A DNA stretch of 64,000 nucleotides from Burkholderiales bacterium. Its GTDB lineage: Bacteria > Pseudomonadota > Gammaproteobacteria > Burkholderiales > SG8-39. This document shows positions 20,550-33,386 of the stretch, one piece after another. Location: the NCBI GenBank assembly GCA_017880775.1, contig JADGRQ010000007.1:62001-126000 (forward strand), given 5' to 3'. The notes under the pieces were generated by a model. It had not been told where the DNA came from. It made no database searches and was given only the letters and a program-made list of their open reading frames with translations. Position 1 is the first letter of the stretch; every line of letters starts with the position of its first letter. A program made the translations under genes and the position numbers.

Positions 20550-21008
20550 ATGAGCGCCGTCTGGAAGCCGCCCTCGGTGACCGTTGCCGCAGTGATCGAG
20601 AGCGACGGGCGTTTCCTCGTGGTCGAGGAGGACTACGACGGCGCCCGGGTGCTCAACCAGCCCGCCGGCCACCTCGATCCGGGCGAGAGCCTCATTGCGG
20701 CCTGCGCGCGCGAAGTGCTCGAGGAAACGGCCCACCGCTTCGTGCCTGAGTCGCTGATCGGCATCTACCGCTGGTACTACGCGCCGCGCGACATCACCTT
20801 CATTCGCTTCACTTTCGCCGGGCGGCTCGAAGGCGTGGACCCGGGGAGGGGGCTCGATGCGGAGATCGTAGCGGTCCACTGGCTCACCCGGGCGGAGCTG
20901 CTCGCCAAGGCGGCGATGCATCGCACGCCGCTGGTGATGTCCTGCGTCGACGACTACCTCTCGGGCAAGCGCTATCCGCTTGGCGTGTTCGCGGACGGTT
21001 ATGCCTGA
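20550..21008 (+). CDS. nudJ: Nudix hydrolase NudJ-like (phosphatase of thiamine precursors/nucleotides)
   Basis: This 152-residue Nudix protein carries the box GHLDPGES...REVLEETAH. The E. coli orthologue NudJ (YmfB) hydrolyses HMP-pyrophosphate and nucleoside tri- and diphosphates. The call is supported by sequence ([33 protein letters not shown]) and by synteny: it precedes mnmA just as in E. coli, here overlapping it by 8 bases. It is co-transcribed with mnmA, but the functional link between them is not obvious. Confidence 0.9.
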   Translation: MSAVWKPPSVTVAAVIESDGRFLVVEEDYDGARVLNQPAGHLDPGESLIAACAREVLEETAHRFVPESLIGIYRWYYAPRDITFIRFTFAGRLEGVDPGRGLDAEIVAVHWLTRAELLAKAAMHRTPLVMSCVDDYLSGKRYPLGVFADGYA

Positions 21009-22077
21009 GCGCGTGGTGGTGGGAATGTCGGGCGGTGTGGATTCCTCCGTCGCCGCGCTGCTGCTCAAACGCAACGGCTACGACGTCGTCGGCCTCTACA
21101 TGAAGAACTGGGAAGACGACGATGACGACGAGTACTGCTCGACGCGCCAGGACTTGATCGACGCGGCCGCGGCCGCAGACGTGATCGGCGTGGATCTCGA
21201 GGCGGTCAATTTCGCCGTCGAATACAAGGATCGCGTGTTCGCCGATTTCCTGCGCGAGTACTCGGCCGGGCGCACGCCCAACCCGGACGTGCTGTGCAAC
21301 GCGGAGATCAAGTTCAAGGCTTTCCTCGACCATGCGATTCGGCTGGGTGCTGCGCGCATCGCCACCGGGCATTACGCTCAGCTGCGTGAAGCAGATGGAA
21401 AGTTCGAGTTGCTGCGGGCGGCGGACGCCAGCAAGGACCAGAGCTACTTCCTGCACCGGCTGAACCAGCAGCAGCTCGCGCGCGTGATGTTCCCGGTCGG
21501 CCATTTGAGTAAGACCGAGGTGCGCAAGATCGCGCTCGAAGCGGGTCTGCCGAACCACGCCAAGAAGGACTCCACGGGAATCTGCTTCATCGGCGAGCGG
21601 CCGTTTCGCGAGTTCCTCAGCCGCTACCTGCCGAAGAAACCCGGCCCGATCGTCACCCCCGAAGGCAAGACGGTCGGCGAGCACATCGGCCTTGCGTTCT
21701 ACACCATCGGGCAGAGGAAGGGCATCGGACTCGGTGGAAAGAAGGGCAGTTCGGGCGACGCGTGGTATGTCGCGCAGAAGGACATCGCGCGCAACGCCCT
21801 CACGGTGGTGCAGGGACACGACCATCCGCTGTTGATGAAGGAGAGCCTCGCGGCGCTCGACGCGAGCTGGGTCGCGGGCGAGGCGCCGCCCAGCCTGTCG
21901 CAACACAGCGCGAAAACGCGCTACCGGCAGGCAGACTCGGGCTGCACGCTCTTGCGCGCGGGGAATGGAGAAATCGCCGTGGACTTCGACCAGCCGCAGT
22001 GGGCGGTGACCCCTGGGCAGTCGGTGGTGCTTTACGATGCCGAGGTGTGCCTCGGCGGCGGGATTATTTCTTCCTGA
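21001..22077 (+). CDS. mnmA: tRNA-specific 2-thiouridylase MnmA
   Basis: MnmA thiolates U34 of tRNA-Lys, -Glu and -Gln, using ATP to adenylate C2 and sulfur delivered by the IscS/Tus relay. The 358-residue protein has the PP-loop SGGVDSS at 10-16, catalytic Cys99 in NPDVLCN and Cys195 in [12 protein letters not shown], plus the C-terminal beta-barrel with RYRQ. ATG 21001 gives the canonical start [12 protein letters not shown] and overlaps nudJ; an in-frame start at 20980 would deepen the overlap. purB follows after a divergent GST gene, close to the E. coli order nudJ-mnmA-hflD-purB. Confidence 0.97.
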   Translation: MPERVVVGMSGGVDSSVAALLLKRNGYDVVGLYMKNWEDDDDDEYCSTRQDLIDAAAAADVIGVDLEAVNFAVEYKDRVFADFLREYSAGRTPNPDVLCNAEIKFKAFLDHAIRLGAARIATGHYAQLREADGKFELLRAADASKDQSYFLHRLNQQQLARVMFPVGHLSKTEVRKIALEAGLPNHAKKDSTGICFIGERPFREFLSRYLPKKPGPIVTPEGKTVGEHIGLAFYTIGQRKGIGLGGKKGSSGDAWYVAQKDIARNALTVVQGHDHPLLMKESLAALDASWVAGEAPPSLSQHSAKTRYRQADSGCTLLRAGNGEIAVDFDQPQWAVTPGQSVVLYDAEVCLGGGIISS

Positions 22078-22089
22078 TCCTTTCGGTCG

Positions 22090-22698
22090 CTACCTGGGAA
22101 CGGTGTCCTGGAACGAAGGGCGTTCCATCAGCTTGTCGAAGTGCTTCACCAGATTCGGGTACTTGCCGCGCCACTCGATGCCGGCGGGTTTGCGGAAATC
22201 GAGCCAGCCGAGGCAGCAGCCGAAGGCGATGTCGGCGAGCGTGTAGCCATTGCCGTGGCACCACGGCCGCTCGCCCAGCTCGGCGGACATCGCCGCGAGG
22301 CCACGCTCGACCTTGCCCTTCTGCCGCTCGACCCAGGCGTCGCTCTGCTCTTTCTTCACGCGCAGCGATTCGTAACGGATCAGGATCCCCGCGTCGATGA
22401 CGCCGTCGGTGAGCGCCTCCCAGCGGCGCACCGCGATGCGCTCGCGGTTCTCATCCGGGATCAGCCGGCTGAACGGCGAGACGTTGTCGAGGAATTCGAC
22501 GATGACGCGCGAATCGAACAGCGCGGTTTCGTCGTCCAGCATCAGCGCAGGCACCTTGCCGAGGGGGTTGCGCTGGTTGATCGGCGTGTCGGGCGCCATT
22601 ACATCGACCCACTCCGTTTCGCATTCGATTTTCTTCTCGGCAAGGACGATGCGAACCTTGCGCACAAAGGGGCTCAGGGGTGATCCGTATAGCTTCAT
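22090..22698 (-). CDS. Glutathione S-transferase family protein
   Basis: This is a 202-residue cytosolic GST with an N-terminal thioredoxin-like domain (MKLYGSPLSPFVRKVRI, NPLGKVPAL cis-Pro, FDSRVIVEFLD glutathione-binding Ser/Asp block) and an all-helical C-terminal domain (TLADIAFGCCLGWLDFR). It conjugates or reduces substrates with glutathione, made by gshA in this window. ATG 22698 aligns with the family N-terminus; an upstream in-frame ATG at 22734 adds residues not found in the family. No good ribosome site is seen in front of either. Transcribed opposite to its neighbours mnmA and purB. Confidence 0.91.
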   Translation of the reverse strand: MKLYGSPLSPFVRKVRIVLAEKKIECETEWVDVMAPDTPINQRNPLGKVPALMLDDETALFDSRVIVEFLDNVSPFSRLIPDENRERIAVRRWEALTDGVIDAGILIRYESLRVKKEQSDAWVERQKGKVERGLAAMSAELGERPWCHGNGYTLADIAFGCCLGWLDFRKPAGIEWRGKYPNLVKHFDKLMERPSFQDTVPR

Positions 22699-22738
22699 AT
22701 GGGGGGAGGAAATCCTGTGTGCAGCGACGCGCAAATGA

Positions 22739-24172
<1,434 letters not shown>

Positions 24173-24188
24173 ACCGCGGCGTTTCTGC

Positions 24189-26201
24189 ATGCTCCACGCC
24201 GCCGTCATCGCGCTTTCGTCGTTCCTGCTGTTCCTGGTTCAGCCGCTCATCGCGCGGCTGATCCTGCCGTGGTTCGGCGGCTCCGCGGCGGTGTGGACCA
24301 CCTGTATGCTGGTCTTCCAGGCGCTGCTGCTCGCCGGCTACGGCTATGCGCATGCCGCGAACGCCAGGCTCTCGCCGCGCCGGCAGGCGATCGTGCATAC
24401 GGTGCTGCTGGTGGCTGCGCTCGCGACGCTGCCGATCGCACCCGCGGCATCGTGGAAACCGGACGGCAGCGAGGAGCCGGTGATGCGCATCCTGTTGCTG
24501 CTTGCCGTGAGCGTCGGCCTGCCCTACCTGATGCTGGCTTCGACCAGCCCGCTGTTGCAGGCATGGTTCGCGCGCACGCGGCCCGGCGCGAACCCGTACC
24601 GCCTGTTCGCGGTGTCGAACGCCGCTTCGCTCGCAGCGCTGATCGGCTACCCGCTCGTGGTCGAGCCCTGGCTGGGTGGCGCGGCGCAGGTCGAGCTGTG
24701 GTCGTGGCTGTTCGCGGCGTTCGCGCTTGCCTGTGCGCCACTGGCGTGGACTTCCGTGCGCGATCCAGCGTCCACCCCCGTCGCGGCACTCCCCCTCGGA
24801 GGGAATGACGCAGAAGGTGTTTCGCGCGGGGACGTTCTGACGTGGCTCGCGCTCTCGGCGACCGGCTCGGCGCTGCTGCTCGCGGTAACCAACCACATCA
24901 CGCAGAACATCGCCGCGGTCCCGCTGCTGTGGCTCGCACCGCTCACGCTCTACCTGCTGACTTTCATCCTCGCTTTCGAGGGCAGGAACCTGTACCGGCC
25001 GCGGTGGTTCTGGAGCGTCTGCCTGGTGTGGCTGGGCGGGATGGCGTGGCTGCTCGTCGATACCGACCGGGAGTTCGACATGAAGCTGCAGCTGGGGATG
25101 TACCTGTCGGGGCTCGCGGTGGCGTGCTTCTTCTGCCACGGCGAACTCTATGTGCGGCGGCCCGCCCCGCGCCACCTCACCGCGTTCTACCTGACGATCT
25201 CCGCGGGCGGTGCGCTCGGCGGCCTGTTCGTCGTGGTGTTCGCGCCGCTCGTGTTCGTCGGCTACCATGAACTCGGCATCGGGCTGGTCGCCTGCGCCCT
25301 GCTGGCCTTCGTGCGCTGCCGGCGTCTGGGCGCCGTGCCCGGCGTGATGGGTCTCGCGGTATTGCTGGGGGTGACGGCCGGGTCGGTATACGAGATCCTG
25401 CACTTTCGGACCGGCGTGATCGCCTCGGCGCGCAACTTCTACGGCGTGCTGCGGGTGAAGGAATACGGCATCCCCGGTGAGACCGACCACCTGCGCCGCC
25501 TGCTGCACGGGGTGATCATGCATGGCGAGCAGTTCCTGGATCCTGAAAAGCGAAGGATGCTAACCACCTATTACCAGGAGACCTCCGGCGTGGGCATGGC
25601 GATCGTCTCCAAGCGCGATCAGCCCGAGCGCGTCGGCGTGATCGGGCTGGGCACCGGCACGCTCGCCGGCTACGGTCGCGCAGGCGACGTGTTCCGCTTC
25701 TACGAGATCAATCCCGAGGTGGTGCGTTTCGCGCGCGAAAAATTCACCTTCCTTGCCGACAGCGGCGCGAAGATCGAGATCGTCCCGGGCGACGCGCGCC
25801 TCTCGCTGGAGCGCGAGGCGCCCCAGGGCTACGACGTGCTCGCGGTGGACGCGTTCTCGAGCGACGCGATCCCGGTGCACCTGATCACGCGCGAGGCGCT
25901 GGCGCTGTACCTGCGGCACGTCAAGCCCGACGGCATCGTCGCTTTCCACGTCTCCAACCGCTTCCTCGATCTGGGTCCGGTGGTGGCGCGCCTCGCGCGC
26001 GAAAACGGGGTGCACGTGACCGGCGTATACGAAAAGGGCGGGGAGGACGACGACCGGACGCAGAGCGACTGGATCCTGGTGTCGCGCGACGCCATGGCGC
26101 TCGAGCGCCCGGAGATCGTGGATGCGGAGGAAGTCGCGGACAGGCCGGAGTGGCGGACCTGGACGGACGACTACTCGAACCTGGTCCAGGTGATCAAATG
26201 A
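24189..26201 (+). CDS. Membrane-anchored spermidine synthase-like protein (fused MFS/spermidine synthase type)
   Basis: The 670-residue protein joins an N-terminal polytopic membrane region, with about ten hydrophobic segments over the first 420 residues (for example MLHAAVIALSSFLLFLVQPL), to a C-terminal Rossmann methyltransferase-like domain of the spermidine synthase family. The SAM-type motif VIGLGTGTLAGYG and the acidic YEINPEV follow, then DVLAVDAFSSDAIPVHL. Such fusions are widespread; few have known activity, and the aminopropyl-transferase role is unproven. ATG 24189 starts directly at the first membrane segment; no clear ribosome site is seen, and the frame is open further upstream into purB. 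Confidence 0.85.
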   Translation: MLHAAVIALSSFLLFLVQPLIARLILPWFGGSAAVWTTCMLVFQALLLAGYGYAHAANARLSPRRQAIVHTVLLVAALATLPIAPAASWKPDGSEEPVMRILLLLAVSVGLPYLMLASTSPLLQAWFARTRPGANPYRLFAVSNAASLAALIGYPLVVEPWLGGAAQVELWSWLFAAFALACAPLAWTSVRDPASTPVAALPLGGNDAEGVSRGDVLTWLALSATGSALLLAVTNHITQNIAAVPLLWLAPLTLYLLTFILAFEGRNLYRPRWFWSVCLVWLGGMAWLLVDTDREFDMKLQLGMYLSGLAVACFFCHGELYVRRPAPRHLTAFYLTISAGGALGGLFVVVFAPLVFVGYHELGIGLVACALLAFVRCRRLGAVPGVMGLAVLLGVTAGSVYEILHFRTGVIASARNFYGVLRVKEYGIPGETDHLRRLLHGVIMHGEQFLDPEKRRMLTTYYQETSGVGMAIVSKRDQPERVGVIGLGTGTLAGYGRAGDVFRFYEINPEVVRFAREKFTFLADSGAKIEIVPGDARLSLEREAPQGYDVLAVDAFSSDAIPVHLITREALALYLRHVKPDGIVAFHVSNRFLDLGPVVARLARENGVHVTGVYEKGGEDDDRTQSDWILVSRDAMALERPEIVDAEEVADRPEWRTWTDDYSNLVQVIK

Positions 26202-26223
26202 CCGCGCAAGCGGGGGGAGACGC

Positions 26224-27159
26224 CTACACCACCGCGCCTTCGTTTTCTTCCCTGCGCTTTTTCTGCACCGCGAACTGCTCGCGCGATACGCCGAACCACA
26301 TCACCAGCGGGCATGACACGAGCACCGAGGAGTAGATGCCGAACAGGATGCCGATGGTGAGCGCGAGCGCGAAATAGTGCAGCGCGTGGCCGCCGAAGAT
26401 CAGCATGGTGGTCACCATCATCTGCGTGCACAGGTGGGTGATGATGGTGCGCGAGATGACGCCGGTGATCGAGCTGTCGATGATCTCGGGCACCGAGGCC
26501 TTCCTCATCTTCCTGAAGTTCTCCCGCACCCGGTCGAATACGACCACCGATTCGTTCACCGAATAGCCGAGCACCGCCAGGAGCGCCGCCAGCACCGGCA
26601 GCGAGAACTCCCACTGGAACAGCGCGAAGAAGCCGAGGATGATCACCACGTCGTGCAGGTTGGCGATGATGGCGGCGAGTCCGAAGCGCCACTCGAAGCG
26701 CAGCCAGAGGTAGAGCACGATGCCCACCGCGGTCACCAGCAGCGCGAGCGCGCCGTTGCTGGCGAGTTCGTCGCCCACCTGCGGGCCGACAAACTCGACG
26801 CGCCGCAATTCAGCGCCCGCGTCGTCCGACTGCAGCAGCGCGAGCAGCTTCTGCGACAGATCCGCGTTCGACTGGCCCTTGGTGAGCGGCATGCGGATCA
26901 GCACGTCGCGCGAGGAGCCGAAGTTCTGCACCTCGACCTTGTAACCGGCCTTCTCCAGCGTGGCGCGGATTCTTTCCACGTCCGCGGCTTGCTTGTAGGC
27001 CACCTCGATCAGCGTGCCGCCGGTGAACTCCACCGAGAAGTTGAGCCCCTTGCCCGCCAGGAAGCCGACCGCGGCGAGGAAGGTGACGAGCGAGATCACG
27101 TTGAACACGACCGCGTGCCGCATGAACGGGATGACGCGGCGGATCTTGAAGAATTCCAT
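26224..27159 (-). CDS. secF: Protein translocase subunit SecF
   Basis: SecF pairs with SecD in the inner membrane to use the proton gradient for late steps of protein export through SecYEG. The 311-residue protein has six predicted membrane helices, the periplasmic P1 loop after the first (FSVEFTGGTLIEV motif), and the conserved block GYSVNESVVVFDRVREN typical of SecF. It lies 8 bases after secD and is the last gene of the queA-tgt-yajC-secD-secF cluster. Confidence 0.97.
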   Translation of the reverse strand: MEFFKIRRVIPFMRHAVVFNVISLVTFLAAVGFLAGKGLNFSVEFTGGTLIEVAYKQAADVERIRATLEKAGYKVEVQNFGSSRDVLIRMPLTKGQSNADLSQKLLALLQSDDAGAELRRVEFVGPQVGDELASNGALALLVTAVGIVLYLWLRFEWRFGLAAIIANLHDVVIILGFFALFQWEFSLPVLAALLAVLGYSVNESVVVFDRVRENFRKMRKASVPEIIDSSITGVISRTIITHLCTQMMVTTMLIFGGHALHYFALALTIGILFGIYSSVLVSCPLVMWFGVSREQFAVQKKRREENEGAVV

Positions 27160-27167
27160 GGCCTAGC

Positions 27168-29027
27168 TCACTTCCACACGGTGTCGCCGATCGCCAGGTG
27201 CGCGACCCGCTTGCGATGGCCGTACACGAGGTTGACCATCGCGCGCGACACGGTCACTGCCGAAAACATCGAAGTCAGGATTCCCAGGCAATGCACCACC
27301 GCGAAGCCGCGTATCGGGCCGGTGCCGAAGGTCAGCAGCGCGAGGCCCGCGATCAGCGTGGTGATGTTCGAGTCCAGGATCGTGCCGAAGGCGCGTTCGT
27401 AGCCCGCGGCGATGGCCGCCTGCGGCGTCGCGCCGCCCCGGACTTCCTCGCGAATGCGCTCGTTGATCAGCACGTTGGCGTCGATCGCCATGCCCAGCGT
27501 GAGCGCGATCGCCGCGATGCCGGGCAGCGTCAGCGTGGCCTGCAAAAGCGACAACAGCGCGATCAGGAACAGCAGGTTCACGGCCAGCGCCAGCGAGGAA
27601 ATCACGCCGAACAGGGCGTAGTAGGCCGACATGAAGACGACGATGAGGATGAAGCCCCACAGCGTGGCATGGAAGCCCTTGTCGATGTTGTCGCGGCCGA
27701 GGCTGGGGCCGACGGTGCGTTCCTCGATGATCTCCATCGGCGCGGCCAGCGACCCGGCGCGCAGCAGCAGCGCCGTGTCGTAGGCCTCGACCGTGCTCAT
27801 GCGCCCGGAGATCTGCACCCGTCCGCCGCCGATTTCCGAGCGGATCACCGGCGCGGTGACCACTTCGCCCTTGCCCTTCTCGATGAGCAGAATCGCCATC
27901 CGCTTGCCGACGTTTTCGCGCGTCACGTCCTTGAAGATGCGCGCGCCGGTGCCGTCGAGCGTGAGGTGCACTGCCGGCTCCTGCGTCTGGTTGTCGAATC
28001 CGGGTTGCGCGTCGGTCAGTCGGTCGCCGGTCAGCACCACCTGCTTCTTCACGATGATCGGCTGGCCGTTGCGCTCGATGTAGAACTCGGTGCCGAAGGG
28101 CACTTCGCCGCGCGCCGCCGCCGCCAGCGACTCGGGGTTCATCTTCTCCTCGTCCACCATGCGGACCTCGAGGCTCGCGGTGCGGCCGAGGATGTCCTTG
28201 GCCTTGGCGGTGTCCTGGACGCCGGGCAGCTGCACCACCACGCGGTCGGCGCCCTGCTGCTGGATCACCGGCTCGGCGACGCCGAGCTCGTTGATGCGGT
28301 TGTGCAGCGTGGTGATGTTCTGCTTGATCGCGTAATCCTGGGTGCGCTTCACCGCATCGCCCTTCAGGGTCGCGACCAGCAGGAAACTCTCGCCGTCCTG
28401 GCGCTCCTCGATGATCAGGTCGCCGCCCGCGTTCTGGATCACCTCGCGCGCCTTGGCGCGGGCCTCCGCGTCGCGGAAGCGTACGCGGATCGTCTGCGCC
28501 TCGCGCGTCACGCCGCCGTGCCGGATGCCCTTTTCGCGCAACTGGCTGCGGATGTCTCCGGTCAGGCTCTCGAGCTTCTTGATGATCGCCGCCTGCATGT
28601 CCACCTGCAGCAGGAAATGCACGCCGCCGCGCAGGTCGAGTCCAAGGTACATCGGCAGCGCGCGGATCGCCGTCAGCCATGACGGCGAGGACGAAAGCAG
28701 GTTCAGCGCCACGACATAGGTCGGATTGGCGGGGTCCGGGTTGAGCGCGTGCGTGATCTCGTCCTTCGCCTTCAACTGCGTGTCGGTGTCGGCAAGGCGC
28801 ACGCGAACGCTGTTCGCATCGAGCAGCGTGCCGGTCGGCTCGATGCCCGTTTTTCTGAGCACCGCCTCGACGCGCCCGAGCAGCGCCGTATCGACCTTCA
28901 CCGTCGCCTTGATGCTCGAGACCTGCACCGCGGGCGACTCGCCAAAGAAGTTCGGCAGCGTATAGAGCAGCGCGAGCACGACCGTGCCCGCGACCAGCAG
29001 GTACTTCCAGAGAGGAAAGCGGTTCAA
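27168..29027 (-). CDS. secD: Protein translocase subunit SecD
   Basis: This is the larger partner of SecF in the SecDF-YajC complex. The 619-residue protein has the family N-terminus (MNRFPLWKYLLVAG, LYTLPNFFGE), the D1 motif GLDLRGGVHFLLQVD, a large periplasmic region, and the C-terminal membrane block ending with GMAIDANVLINERIREE. The start codon is TTG at 29027; no in-frame ATG lies nearby upstream and the N-terminus from TTG matches other betaproteobacterial SecD proteins, so the TTG is real. Use of TTG probably limits expression. Confidence 0.97.
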   Translation of the reverse strand: MNRFPLWKYLLVAGTVVLALLYTLPNFFGESPAVQVSSIKATVKVDTALLGRVEAVLRKTGIEPTGTLLDANSVRVRLADTDTQLKAKDEITHALNPDPANPTYVVALNLLSSSPSWLTAIRALPMYLGLDLRGGVHFLLQVDMQAAIIKKLESLTGDIRSQLREKGIRHGGVTREAQTIRVRFRDAEARAKAREVIQNAGGDLIIEERQDGESFLLVATLKGDAVKRTQDYAIKQNITTLHNRINELGVAEPVIQQQGADRVVVQLPGVQDTAKAKDILGRTASLEVRMVDEEKMNPESLAAAARGEVPFGTEFYIERNGQPIIVKKQVVLTGDRLTDAQPGFDNQTQEPAVHLTLDGTGARIFKDVTRENVGKRMAILLIEKGKGEVVTAPVIRSEIGGGRVQISGRMSTVEAYDTALLLRAGSLAAPMEIIEERTVGPSLGRDNIDKGFHATLWGFILIVVFMSAYYALFGVISSLALAVNLLFLIALLSLLQATLTLPGIAAIALTLGMAIDANVLINERIREEVRGGATPQAAIAAGYERAFGTILDSNITTLIAGLALLTFGTGPIRGFAVVHCLGILTSMFSAVTVSRAMVNLVYGHRKRVAHLAIGDTVWK

Positions 29028-29065
29028 CGCGGATTCAGATGTGGATGAACTGGGCGGCGCGCGCT

Positions 29066-29392
29066 CTACTGGACGCTCTTGATCGTGCCCTTGGGCAGCA
29101 AGGTCTGCACTGCGGCGCGCTGCACCGTGATTTCCGTCTCGGGCGCGATCTCCACGGTCAGGTAGGCATCGTTCAGCTTGGTGATCTTGCCGAGCACGCC
29201 GCCCGCAGTGATCACCTCGTCGCCCTTGGCGAGGCCGTCGACCATCGTCTTCTGCTCCTTGGAGCGCTTCATCTGCGGCCGGATCATCAGGAAGTACAGC
29301 AGCACGAACATCAGGATCAGCGGCAGGAACCCCATCAGGCCATCGCCGCCGAATGCGGGAAGGGTCTGGGCGTAAGCGGAGGAAATCAGCAC
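29066..29392 (-). CDS. yajC: Preprotein translocase subunit YajC
   Basis: This 108-residue single-span inner-membrane protein of the SecDF-YajC complex shows one hydrophobic segment (FLPLILMFVLLYFLMIRPQ), then the conserved QMKRSKEQKTMVDGL and GDEVITAGGVLGKI. I chose GTG 29392 (CGGAG site 6 bases upstream; product begins MLISSAYAQ), which gives the usual family length of about 110; the frame is open much further upstream but that overlaps tgt. It lies between tgt and secD, the normal order. Confidence 0.94.
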   Translation of the reverse strand: MLISSAYAQTLPAFGGDGLMGFLPLILMFVLLYFLMIRPQMKRSKEQKTMVDGLAKGDEVITAGGVLGKITKLNDAYLTVEIAPETEITVQRAAVQTLLPKGTIKSVQ

Positions 29393-29427
29393 ATGGAACT
29401 CCGGAAAGGATGGAAAAAAGGGCGAAA

Positions 29428-31565
<2,138 letters not shown>

Positions 31566-31607
31566 GGCGCCGCATTATAGAAGGCGCGATAATCCGCACC
31601 CGCAGTG

Positions 31608-31694
31608 GCCGGAATGGTGGAACTGGTAGACGCGCCGGACTCAAAATCCGGTGCCAGAAATGGCGTGAGGGTTCGAGTCCCTCTTCCGGCACCA
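31608..31694 (+). tRNA. tRNA-Leu (anticodon CAA)
   Basis: This is an 87-base class II tRNA. The acceptor stem pairs GCCGGAA (31608-31614) with TTCCGGC (31684-31690), followed by discriminator A and an encoded CCA end. The anticodon stem is CCGGA/TCCGG around loop CTCAAAA, giving anticodon CAA for the Leu codon TTG. A long variable arm (GCCAGAAATGGC) and the T arm GGGTTCGAGTCCC complete the cloverleaf, and the D arm has the usual GG pair. A GATAAT hexamer at 31588-31593 is a plausible -10 element. Confidence 0.97.
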
Positions 31695-31715
31695 TAAAAA
31701 ACCAACAGCCTGCCA

Positions 31716-32174
31716 ATGACGATCAAGTACTACTGGGAAGATCTGACAGAGGGCTGGCAATACGAAAGCCCCACCCGCTCGCTCACGTCGCAGCAGATCA
31801 TTTCCTTTGCGCGCGAATACGACCCGCAGGCCTATCACACCGATGAGGAGGCCGCGCGCGCGACGCCTTTCGGCGGGCTGATCGCAAGCGGCTGGCAGAC
31901 CGCTGCAGTGGGCATGCGGCTCATGTGCGACGGATATCTGCTCCAGAGCTCGTGCGTCGGCTCGCCCGGCCTTGAAGAACTGCGCTGGCTGAAGCCCGTG
32001 CGTCCTGGCGACGCGCTGCGGCTGCGCTCGACCGTGCTCGAACAGACCCCTTCGCAGAAGCAGCCGGGGCGCGGCACCGTGAAGTGGCGCTGGGAACTGC
32101 TCAACCAGAAAGATGAGGTGGTTTGTCTGATGGTGGGCAGGCAGCATTTCCTGCGCCGCACGGCAGCGCCATAG
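31716..32174 (+). CDS. MaoC-like (R)-hydratase family protein
   Basis: This 152-residue single hot-dog protein is of the MaoC dehydratase family, which hydrates or dehydrates acyl-CoA thioesters. The active-site dyad appears in SFAREYDPQAYHTDEEAA (the D...H pattern) followed by FGGLIASGWQTA. It lies immediately upstream of the DSF quorum-sensing genes but has its own start just after the tRNA gene. A link to fatty acyl metabolism, and hence to the supply of DSF precursors, is possible but unproven. The substrate is unknown. Confidence 0.86.
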   Translation: MTIKYYWEDLTEGWQYESPTRSLTSQQIISFAREYDPQAYHTDEEAARATPFGGLIASGWQTAAVGMRLMCDGYLLQSSCVGSPGLEELRWLKPVRPGDALRLRSTVLEQTPSQKQPGRGTVKWRWELLNQKDEVVCLMVGRQHFLRRTAAP

Positions 32175-32184
32175 CGGATCAGCT

Positions 32185-32196
32185 TGTAGCGCTACA
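32185..32196. promoter_or_regulatory. Perfect 12-base palindrome upstream of rpfG
   Basis: TGTAGCGCTACA is exactly self-complementary and lies between the MaoC stop (32174) and the rpfG start (32289). It could be a dimeric repressor or activator site controlling the rpfG-rpfC operon. With no spacer it makes a poor transcription terminator. No known motif is recognised. Confidence 0.35.
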
Positions 32197-32288
32197 TCAA
32201 CACTTTTCCAAAACATCAAGCCGCACAAGCACTTGCTGGACACAGGCGCGCCCCAGGCGTAGCCTTGCCGTTCCATTGGAGGGAAGCG

Positions 32289-33386
32289 ATGGGAATGCCG
32301 CAGCTCCGCGTGCTGCCGGGCCTGAAGAACACGGTGCTCGTGATCGACGACCAGACCACCGGCCGCGCCATTCTGGAGCAGGTAGTGCGCAGGCTGGACG
32401 ACCGGATCGTCGTGCAGGGCTTCGAGCGCCCGATCGACGCGGTGGTGTGGGCGACGCGCAAGGTCGCCGACCTGGTGCTGGTCGATTACTCGATGCCGGA
32501 CATGAACGGCATCGAATTCGCGAAGCGGCTTCGCGCGCTGCCCGGATACGAGCACGTGCCGCTGGTGATGGTCACTGCGCACGACGACCGCACGATCCGC
32601 TATGCCGCTCTCGACGCGGGCATTACCGACTTCCTCACCAAGCCGATCGACGCGCGCGAATGCCGGGCGCGCTGCCGCAACCTGCTGACGCTGCGCCGCC
32701 AGCAGATCGCGCTCGAGGACCGCAAGCGCCTGCTCGAGGGGATGGTGGAGGAAGCGACTTTCGAGATCCGCGAGCGCGAGAAGGAGACGCTGCTGCGCCT
32801 CGCGCGGGCCGGCGAATTCCGCGACGAGGATACCGGCAACCACCTGGTGCGCATGGCGCGCTATTCGCGCCTCATCGCCAACTGCATCGGGCTGGAGCGC
32901 GAAGAGGCGGAAATCATCGAACTGGCCGCGCCGTTGCACGACATCGGCAAGATCGGCACCCCCGACCACATCCTGCTCAAGCCCGGCCGACACACCCCGG
33001 AGGAGCAGGTGATCATGCGCCTGCACCCGCTGATCGGCCACGAAATCCTGGAAGGCAGCGCGTCGAAGTATGTGCGGATGGGCGCGCTGATCGCGCTCGG
33101 CCATCACGAGAAGTACGACGGGTCGGGCTACCCCAACGGGCTGGCAGGCGACCACATTGAGCTCGCCGCACGCGTGGTTGCGGTGGCCGACGTCTACGAC
33201 GCGCTCACTTCGGTGCGCCCCTACAAGCGCGCCTGGAGCGCGGACGACGCGTTCGAGTTCCTGCGCGGGCAGCGCGGCCGGCATTTCGATCCGCCCCTGG
33301 TGGACGCCTTCCTGAGCGTGCGGCCCGACGTGCTGCGCGTGCAGGAGGAACTGCGCGACCAGGACCGGGCAGAGGCCGCAACGTGA
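32289..33386 (+). CDS. rpfG: RpfG-like response regulator, REC plus HD-GYP c-di-GMP phosphodiesterase
   Basis: In Xanthomonas, RpfG receives phosphate from RpfC and degrades cyclic di-GMP in response to DSF. The 365-residue protein has a receiver domain (acidic pair ending VIDD at 20-21, phospho-acceptor Asp66 in LVDYSMPDMNG, Lys118 in LTKPID), a linker helix, and a full HD-GYP domain: HDIGK at 217-221, the HHEKYDGSGYP block at 272-282, and GYP intact, so it should be catalytically active. ATG 32289 has a strong GGAGGG site 5 bases upstream; an in-frame start at 32265 is ahead of that site. The stop overlaps the rpfC start (GTGA). Identification as RpfG rests on architecture plus adjacency to rpfC and rpfF. 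Confidence 0.9.
   Translation: MGMPQLRVLPGLKNTVLVIDDQTTGRAILEQVVRRLDDRIVVQGFERPIDAVVWATRKVADLVLVDYSMPDMNGIEFAKRLRALPGYEHVPLVMVTAHDDRTIRYAALDAGITDFLTKPIDARECRARCRNLLTLRRQQIALEDRKRLLEGMVEEATFEIREREKETLLRLARAGEFRDEDTGNHLVRMARYSRLIANCIGLEREEAEIIELAAPLHDIGKIGTPDHILLKPGRHTPEEQVIMRLHPLIGHEILEGSASKYVRMGALIALGHHEKYDGSGYPNGLAGDHIELAARVVAVADVYDALTSVRPYKRAWSADDAFEFLRGQRGRHFDPPLVDAFLSVRPDVLRVQEELRDQDRAEAAT

Noticed and set aside
24770-24830. Second REP-like element inside the spermidine-synthase-like gene
   Set aside because: The CTCCCCCTCGGAGGGAATGACG stretch resembles part of such repeats, but it lies in a coding region, lacks the full stem and does not match the purM-end copy.
32185-32196. Intrinsic terminator of the MaoC gene
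   Set aside because: The palindrome has no loop and no T-run follows on the plus strand; a protein-binding site is more likely.
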